From Branchipolynoe longqiensis (taxonomy: Eukaryota; Annelida; Polychaeta; Phyllodocida; Polynoidae): a DNA stretch of 64,000 bases. The stretch is taken from NCBI GenBank assembly GCA_030323885.1, contig CM059186.1:174103047-174167046 (forward strand), written 5' to 3'. Both the position numbers and the translations under genes were made by a program. The notes beneath the pieces were generated by a model. It searched no databases. It saw nothing but the letters and a program-made list of their open reading frames with translations, and was not told where the DNA came from. Below, piece by piece: positions 10,668 through 22,900 of the stretch. Every line of letters starts with the position of its first letter. Position 1 is the stretch's first letter.

Positions 10668-10859
10668 TGTGAAAGTACGACGTCTGAACACTTTGACTTC
10701 TGGATATTGAATGGTTTATTCACAGCCTAGGGCACGCTTGACCCGCCGGCTAAACTTTCCATGACGTCATCTCATTTGCATAACTCTTTGTCTCAAACCT
10801 CTGCATCTCGTTAACATATATTAACCACACACCTGTACGTCTATTACGCATATATCACA
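10668..10859 (-). repeat. 5' LTR of gypsy copy A
   Basis: On the element strand it starts TGTGATATATGCG and ends TTTCACA. The element-sense 3' neighbour is the primer-binding site TGGTGTCAG. It belongs to the ~192-bp LTR subfamily shared with copy C. Confidence 0.95.
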
Positions 10860-10884
10860 GACACCACCAGCCACCCAGCGAATT

Positions 10885-11395
10885 GGCACCGGTGATGCGG
10901 ATTCCGAGGGACACCAGTTTGCCAGGAACACTTCCATTCAAATGCATTGTTAACGGCCGTGAGCAAATCTTCATACAGAAGAAGTCAAATATCTCCCAAA
11001 TTACACCATCTAGAAACAAATCGCTTGGTACACATATAGAAAACATCTTTACCATAAAGATTATATTAAATTTATAAGGTTAGGGTTCTTGAATTCTATT
11101 AATTTTGAATGAAACTAACGTTTTGCACTACGCGTACCGTCAAACTCAAGGCATTGTCAATGGTCGTGAGCAATGTTCATACAGAAAATACAGAAGAAGT
11201 CAAATATCTCTCAAATTACACCATCTAGAAACAAATCGTTTGGTACACATATAGAAAACATCTTTACCAAAAACATTACATTAAATTTATAAGGTTAGTG
11301 ACGATGCCGTTCGATTTTGATGCATGTGCAGAAGCGACGTGTCCCTCGCAAACTGGTGTCCCTGGGAAACCGCAATACCGGGACCGGTTAAAGAG
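10885..11395. mobile_element. Inverted-repeat element carrying satellite units (copy G)
   Basis: The left arm (about 10887-10932) contains ccgagggacaccagtttgcc. The reverse complement of the right arm (about 11340-11388) reads ccagggacaccagtttgcga in the same place, and both outer ends carry accggt...gcgg. Inside are two satellite units in reverse orientation to copy H. The left internal flank of H matches the right internal flank of G in reverse (gcatcgtcactaa against ttagtgacgatgc). It is non-coding. Confidence 0.6.
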
Positions 11396-11482
11396 GCAAG
11401 TGATGATTGTAGAATACAACATGGAATAAGATGTAAGTAGTAAGTTGAGATTAAGCTTGCTAGATCAGCTTGTGGAACTTAA

Positions 11483-11837
11483 AGCTGCATAGTCCGATGA
11501 AAGCATCACATTTTTCAAAACCAATGCACTGCCCTAGATTTGATTCTACATATCTAACTTAGATACTGGTGCACTTATTAAGCAGTTGTTGCCACATAGA
11601 AGGGAACACTGTGTCAATGTAATAGAATTGGTTACTGCAGAAGCCTCTGTTGTCAGAGTTTTGGCATGCTTACCAAAATTGATTTTTTTTTTATCGCGTT
11701 TAGACTTCAAATATCTCAAAAGTTAGCCATTTAAAATATAAGTTACTTCAAACTAAAGCAAGGTACATTATAATGACCAACCTAATGTGTTTATCTCAGA
11801 AAATGTCAGCACCTAAAAACCATCGGGCTATGCAACT
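11483..11837. mobile_element. MITE with TTAA target duplication
   Basis: The ends are agctgcatagtccgatg and, reversed, agttgcatagcccgatgg. TTAA flanks both sides (11479-11482 and 11838-11841). At 355 bp it is non-coding. TTAA duplications are typical of piggyBac and Kolobok transposons. A longer copy of the family lies at 60347-61188. Confidence 0.75.
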
Positions 11838-12066
11838 TTAAGGTGGAATGAAATGTAAGTAGTAAGTGGAGATTAAGCTTCCTATATCAGCTTGTAGAAC
11901 TTAAGACCGAATGAAATGTAAGTGGTAAAGTTAAGATTAAGAGCACACCAGGCATGGTAAAGCCTCATGGGTGCTACAATACTTGGTTAAGTTAAGACTA
12001 GAATAAGACAACTGTAAGGAATAAAATAATTGCAAAAATAGTAAAATTGCAAAAACATTTCTACTC

Positions 12067-12565
12067 AACTAAGTAATAATTCACTGCACTCGGACATAGA
12101 GACAAGGTGAGAAAAAAGTTTTAAGTATATTTATTTAATAAAAATAAGTCAAAATAATGTAGGCCAGGCAGTATCGTGGCAGAGACCCGGAGTTTGGTTA
12201 GCAGCTCAGCAGGTGAGTTCAGGTCAATTCATGTTGGAGTTCCCAATCAGTCCGGTAGTCGGCGCTCAAGCCAATCATCCTGTGGGTGGGTGATTGATGT
12301 TGTTCAGCGGAGGGCAGGCAGTGCAGTGACGGACTAGCTGGAGGAAGTTTAGCGAGGAAAGACAAAAATAGCCTTTGCCTCGTGGGCAAATTATCTATGT
12401 TAGCCTCGTGGGCCAAGATGCGTAATTCACTGCACTCGGACAAAGAGACAAGATGAGAAAAAAGTTTTAAGTATATTTATTTAATCAAATAAGTCAGGAC
12501 ATAATGTAGGCCAGGCAGTATCGTGTTGATTATTGGTGGCAGAGACCCAGAGTTCGGTTACATCA
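12067..12565. repeat. Direct-repeat structure resembling a solo or chimeric LTR
   Basis: An ~135-bp sequence beginning tcactgcactcggaca recurs at about 12070-12205 and 12427-12560 (with shared aagttttaagtatatttatt and ggccaggcagtatcgtg). Between them lies a segment ending ttagcctcgtgggccaaga. A related element at about 53471-54008 starts and ends similarly. The repeated gtaat flanks suggest a 5-bp duplication. The identity is uncertain. Confidence 0.5.
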
Positions 12566-13163
12566 AATGATATAAACCAAAACAATTTGTTTCACTGTGC
12601 GAGTGCAATCATTTAAACAATATATGTGACAAAGAATTCAAATAAAACAAATTTGATCATTTCCATGCCATTCATTAACAAAACAATGTAAGTTTCCCTT
12701 GTTGAAAATGCAAGGACGCACTAATATATACAATATATTTTATTTCTGGCTACGAAAAAAGAAGCCAATCCCTCATAAAACAAAAGATCTTCAAAGTAGG
12801 TTTGAATGATTATTGTATATATATCTAAACGAAATATATATCTAAAAAAGCATCCAGTTTAATAATGATTTGACTGTGGTACTGCTCATATAGCACTTGT
12901 ACGTAGCAACCATCATTGATAGCACTGTCGATATTAGGCCCTACATATTCTTTATGATCAGCATCATCATCAGATTAACATGTTGCCGAAATAATATTTA
13001 TTGTTACCTAATATGTTGTTGTGACGTGTCTAAAATAGAAACTGTGCAGACATAATAAGTATGCGGTATCTTTTATTTGTATTATTGTGATTGTAACAAA
13101 AGACGAAAACAAACCTAGTTATCTATCGAAACTATATATCTAATTTGGAATTATCTGTGGTTA
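12566..13163. other. AT-rich spacer
   Basis: I see no gene, repeat or element that I recognise. Confidence 0.55.
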
Positions 13164-13435
13164 TCTCTGTGGCGGACTGGTCAGAGTGTCAGACTTTTTT
13201 CTAGGTCGGACTCCGAATCTGAAGTTCAGTGGTTCGATTCCCCGTGCCCCCACCTCTGCCAAGTTTGATTTCCACCGCTGTGTATAACTTACAGCGTCAT
13301 CAAAGGCCAGTTGCTCTCATACCATGTGGTGTGGGGCTAAAAATCCCTTGGGTCGGTAAAAGTGTAGGCTCGGGCTTTCTATCGACAAACTGTCTAATGG
13401 TGAAAACAATTATATTCAGACTTAACCATGATAGG
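13164..13435 (+). mobile_element. tRNA-headed SINE, 5' part, interrupted by gypsy B and D
   Basis: The head has an A-box-like ggcggactggtcagagtg and a B box ggttcgattcc (13231-13241), as in tRNA-derived SINEs. The body matches, in reverse complement, the complete copy at 57545-57846 (shared cagcgtcatcaaaggccagt, tgtctaatggtgaaaac, catgatagg). The body stops at catgatagg (13435) and its next bases, tagtataaatcttcaa, appear only at 36574. Confidence 0.8.
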
Positions 13436-13606
13436 TGTAATATATGCTAATAAGATGCATAATGGGATCCAGGCATTGAGAGAGAACAAAGGATTATGTT
13501 AATGAGATGACGTCATGGAAAGTTTAGCCGGTGGTGCAGAGCCCTGGACGGTGAATAAAGCATCCAGTATCCAGAAGTCAAAGTGTTCAGACATTGTACT
13601 TTTACA
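13436..13606 (+). repeat. 5' LTR of gypsy copy B (171-bp subfamily)
   Basis: It runs from TGTAATATATGC to TTTTACA and is followed at 13607 by TGGTGTCAG, the same primer-binding site as copies A and C. It is about 20 bp shorter than the A and C LTRs and shares cgtcatggaaagtttagc with them. Confidence 0.93.
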
Positions 13607-13625
13607 TGGTGTCAGATGAGGAAGA

Positions 13626-15007
13626 ATGCCGCCCGCTAATACACTGCCGGGTCTCAGGCCGCCAGGACAGCTCGTCCTCAGCAACAATGCACGATCAAAC
13701 TGGAAAACATGGATCAGAGCATATGATATATATGCCATTGCTGCCGGTGTAATAACGAAGGCAGAACGAGTGCAATGCTGCATCTTCCTTCATGTCACCG
13801 ACGAGGAAGTGCAAAAGGTATATGTCCATCGCGCTCGCTGATCGAGACAAGATCGGACCGCTCACATATGCTTTTCAAGCCTATTGTACAGGTAAAAGCA
13901 ACTTAATAATAACACGCTACCAGTTCAATTCTCATAACCAAGCTACTGAGAATATGTCTACGTATTTGCAGGTAAATTTTAAAGGGTATGCTAAGAGACA
14001 GAGTGAAAGACTGTGAGTATGGATCGGTTGAGGAGTCGCTGTTGCGCGATCGGTTGGTGGCTGGCGTAAAGAACACAAATTTGAGAAACAAACTGCTACA
14101 AACGTCAGATTTGACGTTAGAAAAGTGCATAAACATGTGCAAACTCAGTGAGTTCAGTTCTGATCAGTTAGAGGACATGAAATCAGACATAGAAGTCAAG
14201 GAAATTGATTTTCTCAATAGATATGCGACTGCACGTACTGGTGCACTGGTGGTTCGTCCGTCTGTGCCGCCATCTTGGAAGTCACCATCTTGGAAAGCTA
14301 GCAGCACCGGTGCAGGTGAGTTCAAAATTCAATGTCCAAATTGTGGTTATGAACATCGCTGTGGAGTCTGCCCAGCGAAAGGCAAGGCTTGCGTCGTCTG
14401 CAGGAAGGTCGGGCACTTTGGGAAGGTCTACCAGAGCAGACTGGGCAGGGTTAATGAGGTAACCGTGGAAGAGCCCGATCCTCACAACGTTGAACAAGAC
14501 CCAGATCCGGCGGAAGTCAATGTGTTGATGACGGATCTGTTTGTGGGGACCGTCGACCACGGCACAGACGAGGAGAAACTCTGGTATCCGACCGTCTGAG
14601 TGAACGGTCATCCAGTCAAGTTTAAGCTTGACACCAGATCGGAGGCGGACATTCTGCCAAGGAACATCTTCGACAGAGTGGCACCGGGCCGACTGACGAA
14701 CACCCGCTGTTCTCTTCTGACTTTTTCGGGGCATCGGATCACCCCGGAGAGTGAGGCACAGCTTCGGATCGACGACAGAGACTTCACGTTCCAAGTGGTG
14801 CGGAACTGTCAGCCGATTCTCAGTAAACAGGCTTGTATTGTGTTGAACCTGTTGGCACAGGTCGATGAGGTTCAGTTCAGTGTGACGAAGAACATTTCCA
14901 CACCGACCGACGAACACAGTGCGAGTGCCGAACATCTGGTAAGCAAATACAAAGACGTTTTTCAGGGTCTAGGTCTCATCAAATCAAATGCTGTCATTCA
15001 TGAATAA
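13626..15007 (+). pseudogene. Gag and protease region of gypsy copy B
   Basis: Gag starts at 13626 (MPPANT). It changes frame near 13815 and again near 13970-13985, and then runs open to TGA 14597-14599, where copy A has an arginine codon. The zinc knuckle reads CVVCRKVGHFGKVY, so the last Cys ligand is lost. The frame resumes at 14600 with the protease motif DTRSEAD in place of DTGSEAN, a change of the glycine in the active-site triplet, and ends at 15005-15007. Confidence 0.85.
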
Positions 15008-15097
15008 ATCTGTACAACCTGTTGTTGACCCGCCGAGGAGGATTCCGTATGCAATTCAGGACGAAGTTCGCAACAAACTTAAGCGTATGGTGGAAAT

Positions 15098-15229
15098 TAG
15101 ATAAGTATGGAACCATTTATTCAGTGTGTTGAACAATGACGACGGTCATCTGAAACATACAGTAATACAATGTATAAGTACTAGTACTATTGCTAATGAA
15201 CTTAGTGAGAACACAGTCATAACCCTCTA
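15098..15229 (-). repeat. 3' LTR of element E
   Basis: It is preceded in element sense by the purine-rich ACTTGGGGGAGA (plus strand 15230-15241). I see no difference from 16639-16770. Confidence 0.9.
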
Positions 15230-15520
15230 TCTCCCCCAAGTCTTTGGTACTGTTAATCATAACGATTAGATGGTAAAGACTGACTTAACTACACAAATAG
15301 ATTACACATGTTATGCTAGGCTAAGTCAAACTTATCTAAGCCAGATATGTGTAATACATACTATATGACAAGCGAAGCTTATCTAATGTGAAAATATACT
15401 ATACTGTACTGACACGTATGCTAGTTAACATGTATGAGATAGGAAGAGTAAGACTGAACTAATATTTGAAATACTGTCTTGAATAACGTCGCAGCGTGGC
15501 GACTGTTCATCCTCAGTTAT

Positions 15521-16380
15521 TCACTTGTTGTAGTCTGACATCCATACAGGCTCGCGGGTAACCCGTCCCGATCGTCTTGGGCCAGCCGGTGGTGTTGCAT
15601 CAACTGATGGCATCAGAGGTCGCTTTGAGGCTATGCTATCATCTGGCGATACCTGGGTGCTTAGCGGACTGCCAGGCCGTGAGGTTGTGTGCCCCAATGG
15701 AGTGGTATCCTCATAGACCAAATGGCGCCGCCTGTGATCTGTACTACATTCAGGATGCGTTCCCGATTTAGGAGTTGTAGCTGGTCCAGTTGGTGTGCGA
15801 GGCGGCATCATGGGTGGATCACTTGTGGTACTCGGGTTGTCGTCGCGTGGCATGAGCGGCTGTGGTGTGGCTGGTGCCTCGGTATCTGGAGGCATCCTTG
15901 TTGCTGTCGGTATCCTGGGTCCGACGCACATCTTTGGTGGAGGTATCTGGATGGGGATGTACTTGCGAAGGAATTTTCTGTTGCGTAGTGTGACCGTTCC
16001 AGATCCGTCAACCTTCACGACATACTGGTCAAACTGGCGAACCTCGATGACAGTGCCGGTTTTGTCCCATTTGAGGGGGTGTTGGCCTGCCTGATTCTGG
16101 ATGCGCACATGATCTCCAACAGCAAGTGGTGCTAATCTTTTGGTGTGCTCTGACCAGCGTTCTGCGGCTCTCATGTGGCGGTTGCGTAGTGCCTCTTCTC
16201 GAGCGAGCAGGGTTTCGCACCAGGTGTTGAGCGGCTTGTATCTGCCTGGGGGGACTGGGATGAAGTCTCTGATTGGGTGGCCGAATACACACATGGCTGG
16301 TGAGAGTTTTGTGTCTCTGTCGGGGTTCATCACAACATTCCAGCAATTGCACGACTCGCTCCCGACCAGTGATCTTTGTG
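15521..16380 (-). pseudogene. Integrase C-terminal remnant of element E
   Basis: The open frame contains NPDRDTKLSPAMCVFG, then LLAREEALRNRHMRAAERW, then VGDHVRIQNQAGQHPLKWDKTG and GTVTLRNRKFLRKYIP. This is the post-catalytic part of gypsy integrases with the GPY/F-type module region, followed by a proline-rich tail ending RRSGRVTREPVWMSDYNK. The DDE core is absent. It is one frame off from the Gag remnant, so no fusion is made without frameshifting. Confidence 0.82.
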
Positions 16381-16601
16381 GCAACAACGTATTCTGACCA
16401 TCGTGATTTGAAGTACGCCCATTCTTCACTGGATCCGGCAGCTGAGATGGTCGGTCGCTTTACTTTTTCGACTTTTGCGGCTGTAGCTGGACCTCGCTGA
16501 TGAATGGTGCTGTGGGCTGTGATGAGTGCAGCCACTATAGCGACATCGAGGTCTTCTGTGATATATTCACAGTCAGGTATGGGACATCTCACTGCAGGCA
16601 T
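16320..16601 (-). pseudogene. Gag N-terminal remnant of element E
   Basis: The ATG at 16599-16601 starts a protein with a Cys/His motif (CPIPDCEY...HSTIH, a Cx4C...Hx3H-like pattern, residues ~6-33). It continues to ERVVQLLECCDE, a block typical of gypsy Gag in animals (recalled, not searched). After about residue 94 the frame runs on into integrase sequence out of frame, ending at 16029. Confidence 0.7.
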
Positions 16602-16638
16602 GGCTGTTGATTTTTCACGTCAGTTTAGGCCGTCGTCA

Positions 16639-16770
16639 TAGATAAGTATGGAACCATTTATTCAGTGTGTTGAACAATGACGACGGTCATCTGAAACATA
16701 CAGTAATACAATGTATAAGTACTAGTACTATTGCTAATGAACTTAGTGAGAACACAGTCATAACCCTCTA
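16639..16770 (-). repeat. 5' LTR of element E
   Basis: This is the first LTR in element sense, beginning TAGAGGGTTATGACTG. The following TGACGACGGCC is the presumed primer-binding site. I could not match it to a tRNA. Confidence 0.88.
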
Positions 16771-19245
16771 GAAATGGGTGTTATTGTTGAGCAAGATGAA
16801 CCCACCGAGTGGGTCAATTCTATAACTATCATTAAAAAAAACAAGTTAAATAAGAATCTGTCTGGATCTGACTAAGTTGAACAAAGCTATCAAGAGAGGG
16901 CCATTTCCAACCAAAACCATTGACAAAATTATAGCTAAGATGGCTAATGCTAAATATTTTTCAGTGTTAGATGCTGTGACAGGATATTGGCAGATCGAGT
17001 TGGACTATGAAAGTTCATTGTTATGCACATTTAACACTCCATGGGGCCGGTACAGGTACACCCGTCTGCCTTTTGGCATCAAAACAGCCGGTGACATTTT
17101 TATTCAGGAAATGCACTGCATGATGGGCGATATACCCGGCATCGGTATAGTCACGGACGACATTTTGGTATTTGGGTCAACCGTAGAAGAGCACAATGAC
17201 AGAGGCTCACAGCAGTGTTAGACCGAGCTAGGTCGGTTAATCTCAAATTAAACAAGTCAAAATCTTTGCTATGCAAAACTACAGTAAAGTATGTAGGTCA
17301 TCAACTTACCAAGCAGGGGGTGAAACCAGATCCAAACAGAATACAAGTGATTGTAGACATGCCAGAGCTGCGTGACAAGCAAGGCGTGCAGTGATTTCTA
17401 GGCATGGTTGGGTATGTGCATAAATTCATACCTAACATGTCCGAGATCGCCAAACCACTGTGCATGCTCCTAGCTAAGGATGTCGCATGGCACTGGCTGA
17501 GGGAACAACAAGCTGCATATGACAAACTCAAAGAAAAGTTGAAAACTGCACCTGTGTTAGCGTACTATGATGTCGAAAAGCCCATTATTGTTCAGGTAGA
17601 CACTTGTCAGTCGGGTTTAGGGGCTGTGTTAATGTAGGGTGACAAACCAATCGCACTTGCGTCTTGTGCACTTTACTCAGCGCAGTGTGGCTATGCCACT
17701 ATTGAAAAAGAAATGCTCGCCATATGTTTCGGATGCCAGAGCTTTCATGACTATATCTTTGGCAAGGAAGTTCAAATTCAAATGGACCACAAACCGTTGG
17801 TGGCGATAATGCAGAAACCCATTCATAAGCTGTCGGCACGAATGCAAAGAATGCGAATGCTTTTGCAAAATTACAACTTTAAGTTGTGTCATGTTAAGGG
17901 TTCTCTGATGTTCTTTGCAGACACGTTGTCACGAGCACACAGTGCCAATATAGGTCACGCTGACCTGTTTGACGATAAACTCAGCGTCGCTGCAGTGGAC
18001 ATGCAATCATCCAGTCTGTTAAGTAAAATTGTCCAGGAGTATGAGAGAGATGTGTCAATGTCCATGTTAATAATGCAGATTGAGAGTGGCTGGGACATCA
18101 CACACATACAAACACCTCCTTGTCTAAGACAATACATTCCATACAAAGATGAGCTCATGGTAGAAAATAACTTAGTAATGAAGGGCAATCGGGTTGTGGT
18201 ACCTCCAAAGCTCTGCGGTGAAATGATTGAAGCATTACACGAGACGCACTTGGGCATCAGATGTGACTGCATGTTTTGGCCTAACATAAATAAACAAATT
18301 GAAGACAAAGTCAGTCGGTGCGACACATGTCAAAATAATCGGAAAAGTTTGCACAACGAGCCTTTGGTGAGCCACCCGATAACATGTCAACCTTATGAAA
18401 AGATAGGGGCAAATTTGTTTGAGATAAATCATGAAAATTACCTGATTACTGTAGATTATTACACAAAGTATCCTGAGGTAACGTTGTTAAAAGATACAGC
18501 GTCTGTAACAGTCATCGAGGCTATGAAGGATAACTTTGCAAGGCATGGTATTCCGAGCCAGGGGATTTCGGACAACAGTCCGCAGTTTAAGAGTCACGAG
18601 TATAAAGAATTTGCTAACCATTATGGGTTCATGGCCACGTATTCGAGTACGCATTATCCCTGAAGTAACGGCCAGGTCGAAAGGTTTGTACAAACAGTGA
18701 AAAAATTGTTAAAAAATTATTTAGAAACACAGACGGATTTTCAGTTGGCTTTGTTAAATTACAGAAACACTCCGTTGCCCATCTTGAATGCATCTCCAGC
18801 TCAGCTGCTCATGGGCAGAAGGCTGAGGGGTAGATTGCCTTTGACGGAAGAGAATTTACTGCCAGAAATGCAGAACCCGAAAACAACACAGTCAAAGATA
18901 CCACAAAGAGATCAGAAAATTGTTCACGACAAGAAGTGCGGTAAAGCACATAAGCCAGTGAAAACTGGCGACAAAATTAACTATAGGAATCATACAGGAG
19001 AGTGGAAGAAAGGAGTAGTGATAGGGCGTACAGGTGTGTCAGGTAGAGAGTATCAAATTTTGAACGAATCAGGGAATATGTTGTATAGGAATAGAGTGCA
19101 GATAATAAGAGAACCTGAGTGGAGGCAGCCCGAGCTAGTCGGGCAGGCAAAAAGTGTGCCGACTTCGCAGTCAAATGTAAACAATGCAGCTAATCTAAGT
19201 AGGTCAGGTCGAGTGATTAGACCGGCAGACAGGCTAGTCCTATAA
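16771..19245 (+). pseudogene. RT-RNase H-integrase of gypsy copy B, fragmented
   Basis: It resumes after element E with the RT block GVIVEQDEPTEWVNS. RT (VTDDILVFG) spans ~16877-17221, then there are a frameshift, TGA at 17392-17394 and TAG at 17635-17637. RNase H and integrase run open from 17713 to 18663 (MDHKPLVAI, HETHLG, CDTC, VDYYTKYPEV, ISDNSPQFK, where the gypsy ...DNGPQF block is altered but Asp kept). A stop at 18661-18663 precedes NGQVERFVQT, and the C-terminal part is open to 19245. It is not functional as it stands. Confidence 0.9.
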
Positions 19246-19550
19246 GTAGTCAGTGGCAAGTTAGATGAACACATGAACACATGTGCATGTAGGTTAAGTA
19301 TTGTTGGTTTCAGAGTCGTTGTATTGATGTGTATGTAACTTATATCAAACTGGACAATGTGTCATTTTGGAGGCTAAGCAGCTGGACAGTTCATAGGACT
19401 TCAGTGCCATGGTGCACTTGGACATTCGATAAACCTGTGGTTTAAGTTAAGTGCTTGTATATTTTATTATTATTGTATGCTAAACATGTAAACTCAGTAT
19501 TTTTGGTGATTTTAAAACATTTCATGTTTCAGAAATACTTTGAGGGGGGA

Positions 19551-19662
19551 TGTAATATATGCTAATAAGATGCATAATGGGATCCAGGCATTGAGAGAGA
19601 ACAAAGGATTATGTTAATGAGATGACGTCATGGAAAGTTTAGCTGTTGGTGCAGAGGCCTGG
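19551..19662 (+). repeat. 3' LTR of gypsy copy B, left part
   Basis: It starts TGTAATATATGC after the polypurine tract tttgagggggga. It ends at gcctgg, where the DNA transposon begins, and continues at 24937. Confidence 0.92.
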
Positions 19663-19724
19663 GCCCGTATGCATGATGCGGTGTTAGCGTCGCGTGGTGT
19701 TAAACCCTAACACCGGGTAGCTAT

Positions 19725-19915
19725 TGTGATATATGCGTAATAGACGTATAGGTGTGTGGCTAATATATGTTAACAAGATGCAGAGTTTGAGACAAAGGAA
19801 TATGTTAATGAGATGACATCATGGAAAGTTTAGCCGGTGGGTCAAGCGAGCCCTAGGCCGTGAATAAACCATTCAGTATCCAGAAGTCAAAGTGTTCAGA
19901 CGTTGTACTTTCACA
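19725..19915 (+). repeat. 5' LTR of gypsy copy C
   Basis: It runs from TGTGATATATGCG to TTTCACA and is followed by the primer-binding site TGGTGTCAG at 19916-19924. Confidence 0.93.
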
Positions 19916-19934
19916 TGGTGTCAGATGAGAAAGA

Positions 19935-22900
19935 ATGCCGCCCGCTAATACGATGCTTGTCCTCAGCCACAACGCGATATCGAACTGGAAACATGGATCA
20001 GAGCATATGACATATATGTCACAGCTGCAGGTGTCATAATGAAGACAGAACGAGTGCAATGCTGCATCTTTCTTCACGTTGCTGGCGAGGAGGCGCAAAA
20101 CGTTTTCGCCAATATGGATATCGTGCTCGTTGATGAAGATAAGATCGTGCCGCTCACGAAAGCATTTCGGCCATATTGTGTAGGCAAATGCAGTCTTATT
20201 ATGACAAGATATAAGTTTAATACACATAATCAGGCTACGGAAAATATGGCTATGTACATTACAGCATTGAGAGACAGAGTGAAGGATTGTGAATACGGTA
20301 CGGTGGAGGAGTCGCTGTTGCGCGATCGGTTAGTGGCTGGTGTAAAAAATGTGAATTTGCGTAACAAGACAAACTACTGAGTTAACGTTGGAAAAATGTG
20401 TCAGTATTTGTGAAATGAGTGAGTTCAGTTCTGATCTGTTGGAGGACACCAAGTCAGACGTGGAAAGTAAGGAGATTGATTTCATATGGAACTATGCTAA
20501 TGCGCCTACCGGTGCACTAGTGGTTCGGTCATCGGCGACACAATCTTGGAAATCGCCATCTTGGAATGCCGGCGGCGCCAGTGCTGGAGAGTTCAAGATC
20601 TGCTGCCAGAACTGTGGATATGAACACCGCCGGGGAGTCTGCCCAGCGAAAGGAAAGGCTTGCATAGCCTGCAAGAAGATCGGGCACTTCGGTAAGGTCT
20701 GCAGGAGCAGACTGGGCAGAGCCAACGAGATTACCATGGAAGAGCCCGACCCTCACAATGCTGAGCAAGACCCGGACCCGGTTGTCCTGTCAAGTTCAAG
20801 CTCGACACCGGGTCGGAGGCGAACGTGCTGCCGAGGTACGTCTTCGACAGAGTTGCTCCGGGGCGGCTGACGAACACCAAGTGTTCATTGGTGACGTTTC
20901 TCCTCCTCTCGGGGTCATTCGGATCACTCCTGACGGGGAGGCGCCGTCTGGAACGTCAATGAAACAGAGTGCTCATGTTTCCCAAGTGGGTGAACCACAA
21001 TGGACTATCAGCTATTCTTGGGCAAGCCCCCAAGGCTTGTGTGACATTGAACCCGCTGGTGCATGTGGATGAGGTGCCCTGGTGCTTGTGGCCGACGAAC
21101 CTTTTCCAAGCCAACAACAGTCCCAGCGCTCAGTGCTGGAGAAAGCCTGGTAAGCAATACAATGATGTGTTTTCAGGGTTTGGGGTTGATCAAAGCAAAT
21201 GCTGTTATTCATATCGATAATCTGTACAACCTGTTATTGATCCGCCTAGACAATTCCGTTTGCCATTCAGGTAAGGTACGTATGTGAGCTTGATCCATGT
21301 AGAGGTTAGGTGTCATAGTTGAACAAGATGAACCTACCGAGTGGGTTAATTCCATAACTGTCGTTAAAAAAAAAACAAGATAAGGATTTGTCTGGATCTG
21401 ACTAAGTTGAACAAGGCGATAAAGAGAGGGCCTTTCCCTACCAAAACTATTGACAAAATTATTTCCAAAATGGCAGATGAGAAATATTTGTCAGTTTTGG
21501 ATGCGATGACAGGTTATTGGCAGATAGAGATAGATGAAGAAAGTTCACGTCTTTGCACGTTCAATACTCCGTGGGGCCGGTACAGGTACACCCGCTTGCA
21601 TTTTGGTATCAAAACAGCCGGTGACATTTTTATTCAGGAAATGCACTGTGTCATGGGTGATATACCCGGTATCGGGATAGTCACGGACGACATTTTTGGT
21701 ATATGGGTCAACGGTTGAGAGCACAACGAGCGGCTCCGAGCCGTGTGGACCGAGCTAGGTCGGTTAACCTGAAGTTAAACAAAAAAATCTTTGCTATTAA
21801 GACTACCAGTGAAGTATGTCGGTCATCAACTTACCCAGCAGGGTGTGAAGCCTGATCCAGACAGATACAAGCAATAGTTGACATGCCAGAGCCGTGTGAC
21901 AAACAAGGCGTCCAAAGGTTCCTGGGCATGGTTGGATATGTACACAAGTTTATACCCAACATGTTCGAGATAGCCAAACCACTACGCACGCTCCTGGCTA
22001 AGGACGTTGCGTGGCACTGGCAGACCGAACAGCAGGGCGGATTTGATAAGTTAAAGGAAAAGTTAAGAACTGCTCCTGTGTTGTCGTATTACAATGTTAA
22101 GAAACCCATTGTGATCCAGGTAGATGCTTGTCAGTCGGGGTTAGGTGCTGTGTTGATGCAAGATGACAAGCCGATCGCACTCGCATCTCTTGCGCTTAAC
22201 TCAGCGCAGTGTGGCTATGCCACTATTGAAAAAGAAATGCTCGCCATATGTTTCGGATGCCAGAGCTTTCATGACTATATCTTTGGCAAAGAAGTTCAAA
22301 TTCAAACGGACCACAAGCTGTTATTGGCGATAATGCAGAAGCCAATTCATTAACTTTCGGCCAAAATGCAGAGAATGCGAATGCGGTTGCAGAATTACAA
22401 TATTAAGCTATGTCATGTGAAGGGTTGTTTGACGCATAGCGCCAAAGTAGGTCAGGATAGCCTGTTCGATGACACGTTCTGCGTTGCCGCAGTGGACATG
22501 CAGTCGTCAAGTTTGTTGAGTAAGATTGTCAAAGAGTATGAGAAGGATGTATCCATGTCCATGTTGATCTCACACATTGAAGATGGGTGGGACACGACAC
22601 GCATACAGACACCACTGTGTCTGAGACAGTACATCCCATACAAGCACGAGTTAACGATAGAAAATTATCTTGTCATGAAAGGCAATCGGGTGGTGGTTCC
22701 TCCGAGTCTCCGCGGTGAAATGATTTAGGTGTTACATGAGACACCATTAGGTGTGACAAAGTCCAAGCAGCTGGTGCGGGACTGTATGTTTTGGCCGAAT
22801 ATGAATAAGCAAATTGAGGATAAGGTCAGTCAGTGTGACACTTGCCAAAACAACCGGAAAAGTTTGCATAACGAGCCGTTGATAAATCACCCGATCGCCT

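Larger units (their letters stand above)
6168..10859 (-). mobile_element. Gypsy copy A, full-length Ty3/gypsy retrotransposon
   Basis: Two 192-bp LTRs (6168-6359 and 10668-10859) bound gag, protease, RT, RNase H and integrase in gypsy order on the minus strand. The flanks gacac (6163-6167 and 10860-10864) are a 5-bp target duplication, so the insertion is complete (4692 bp). I see about four differences between the LTRs, which implies a recent insertion. Coding damage consists of a disrupted N-terminal gag, a protease active-site change, a frameshift at about 7390 and a nonsense codon in integrase. Confidence 0.95.
15098..16770 (-). mobile_element. Internally deleted LTR element E inside gypsy copy B
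   Basis: Two apparently identical 132-bp LTRs (15098-15229 and 16639-16770) have unusual ends, TAGAGGG...ATCTA on the element strand. The flanks gaaat (15093-15097 and 16771-16775) are a 5-bp duplication, and RT of copy B resumes directly after. The interior is only 1409 bp: a Gag N-terminus and an integrase C-terminus with protease, RT, RNase H and the integrase core missing. It is a non-autonomous derivative of another gypsy lineage, and the matching LTRs argue for very recent insertion. Confidence 0.9.

Noticed and set aside
13164..13245. tRNA gene
   Set aside because: The A and B boxes are present, but the head continues into a SINE body, has an internal T run and recurs at 57846 reversed. 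It is tRNA-derived SINE sequence.
15508..16601. In-frame Gag-integrase fusion protein in element E
   Set aside because: The Gag remnant and the integrase remnant are in different frames at the junction.
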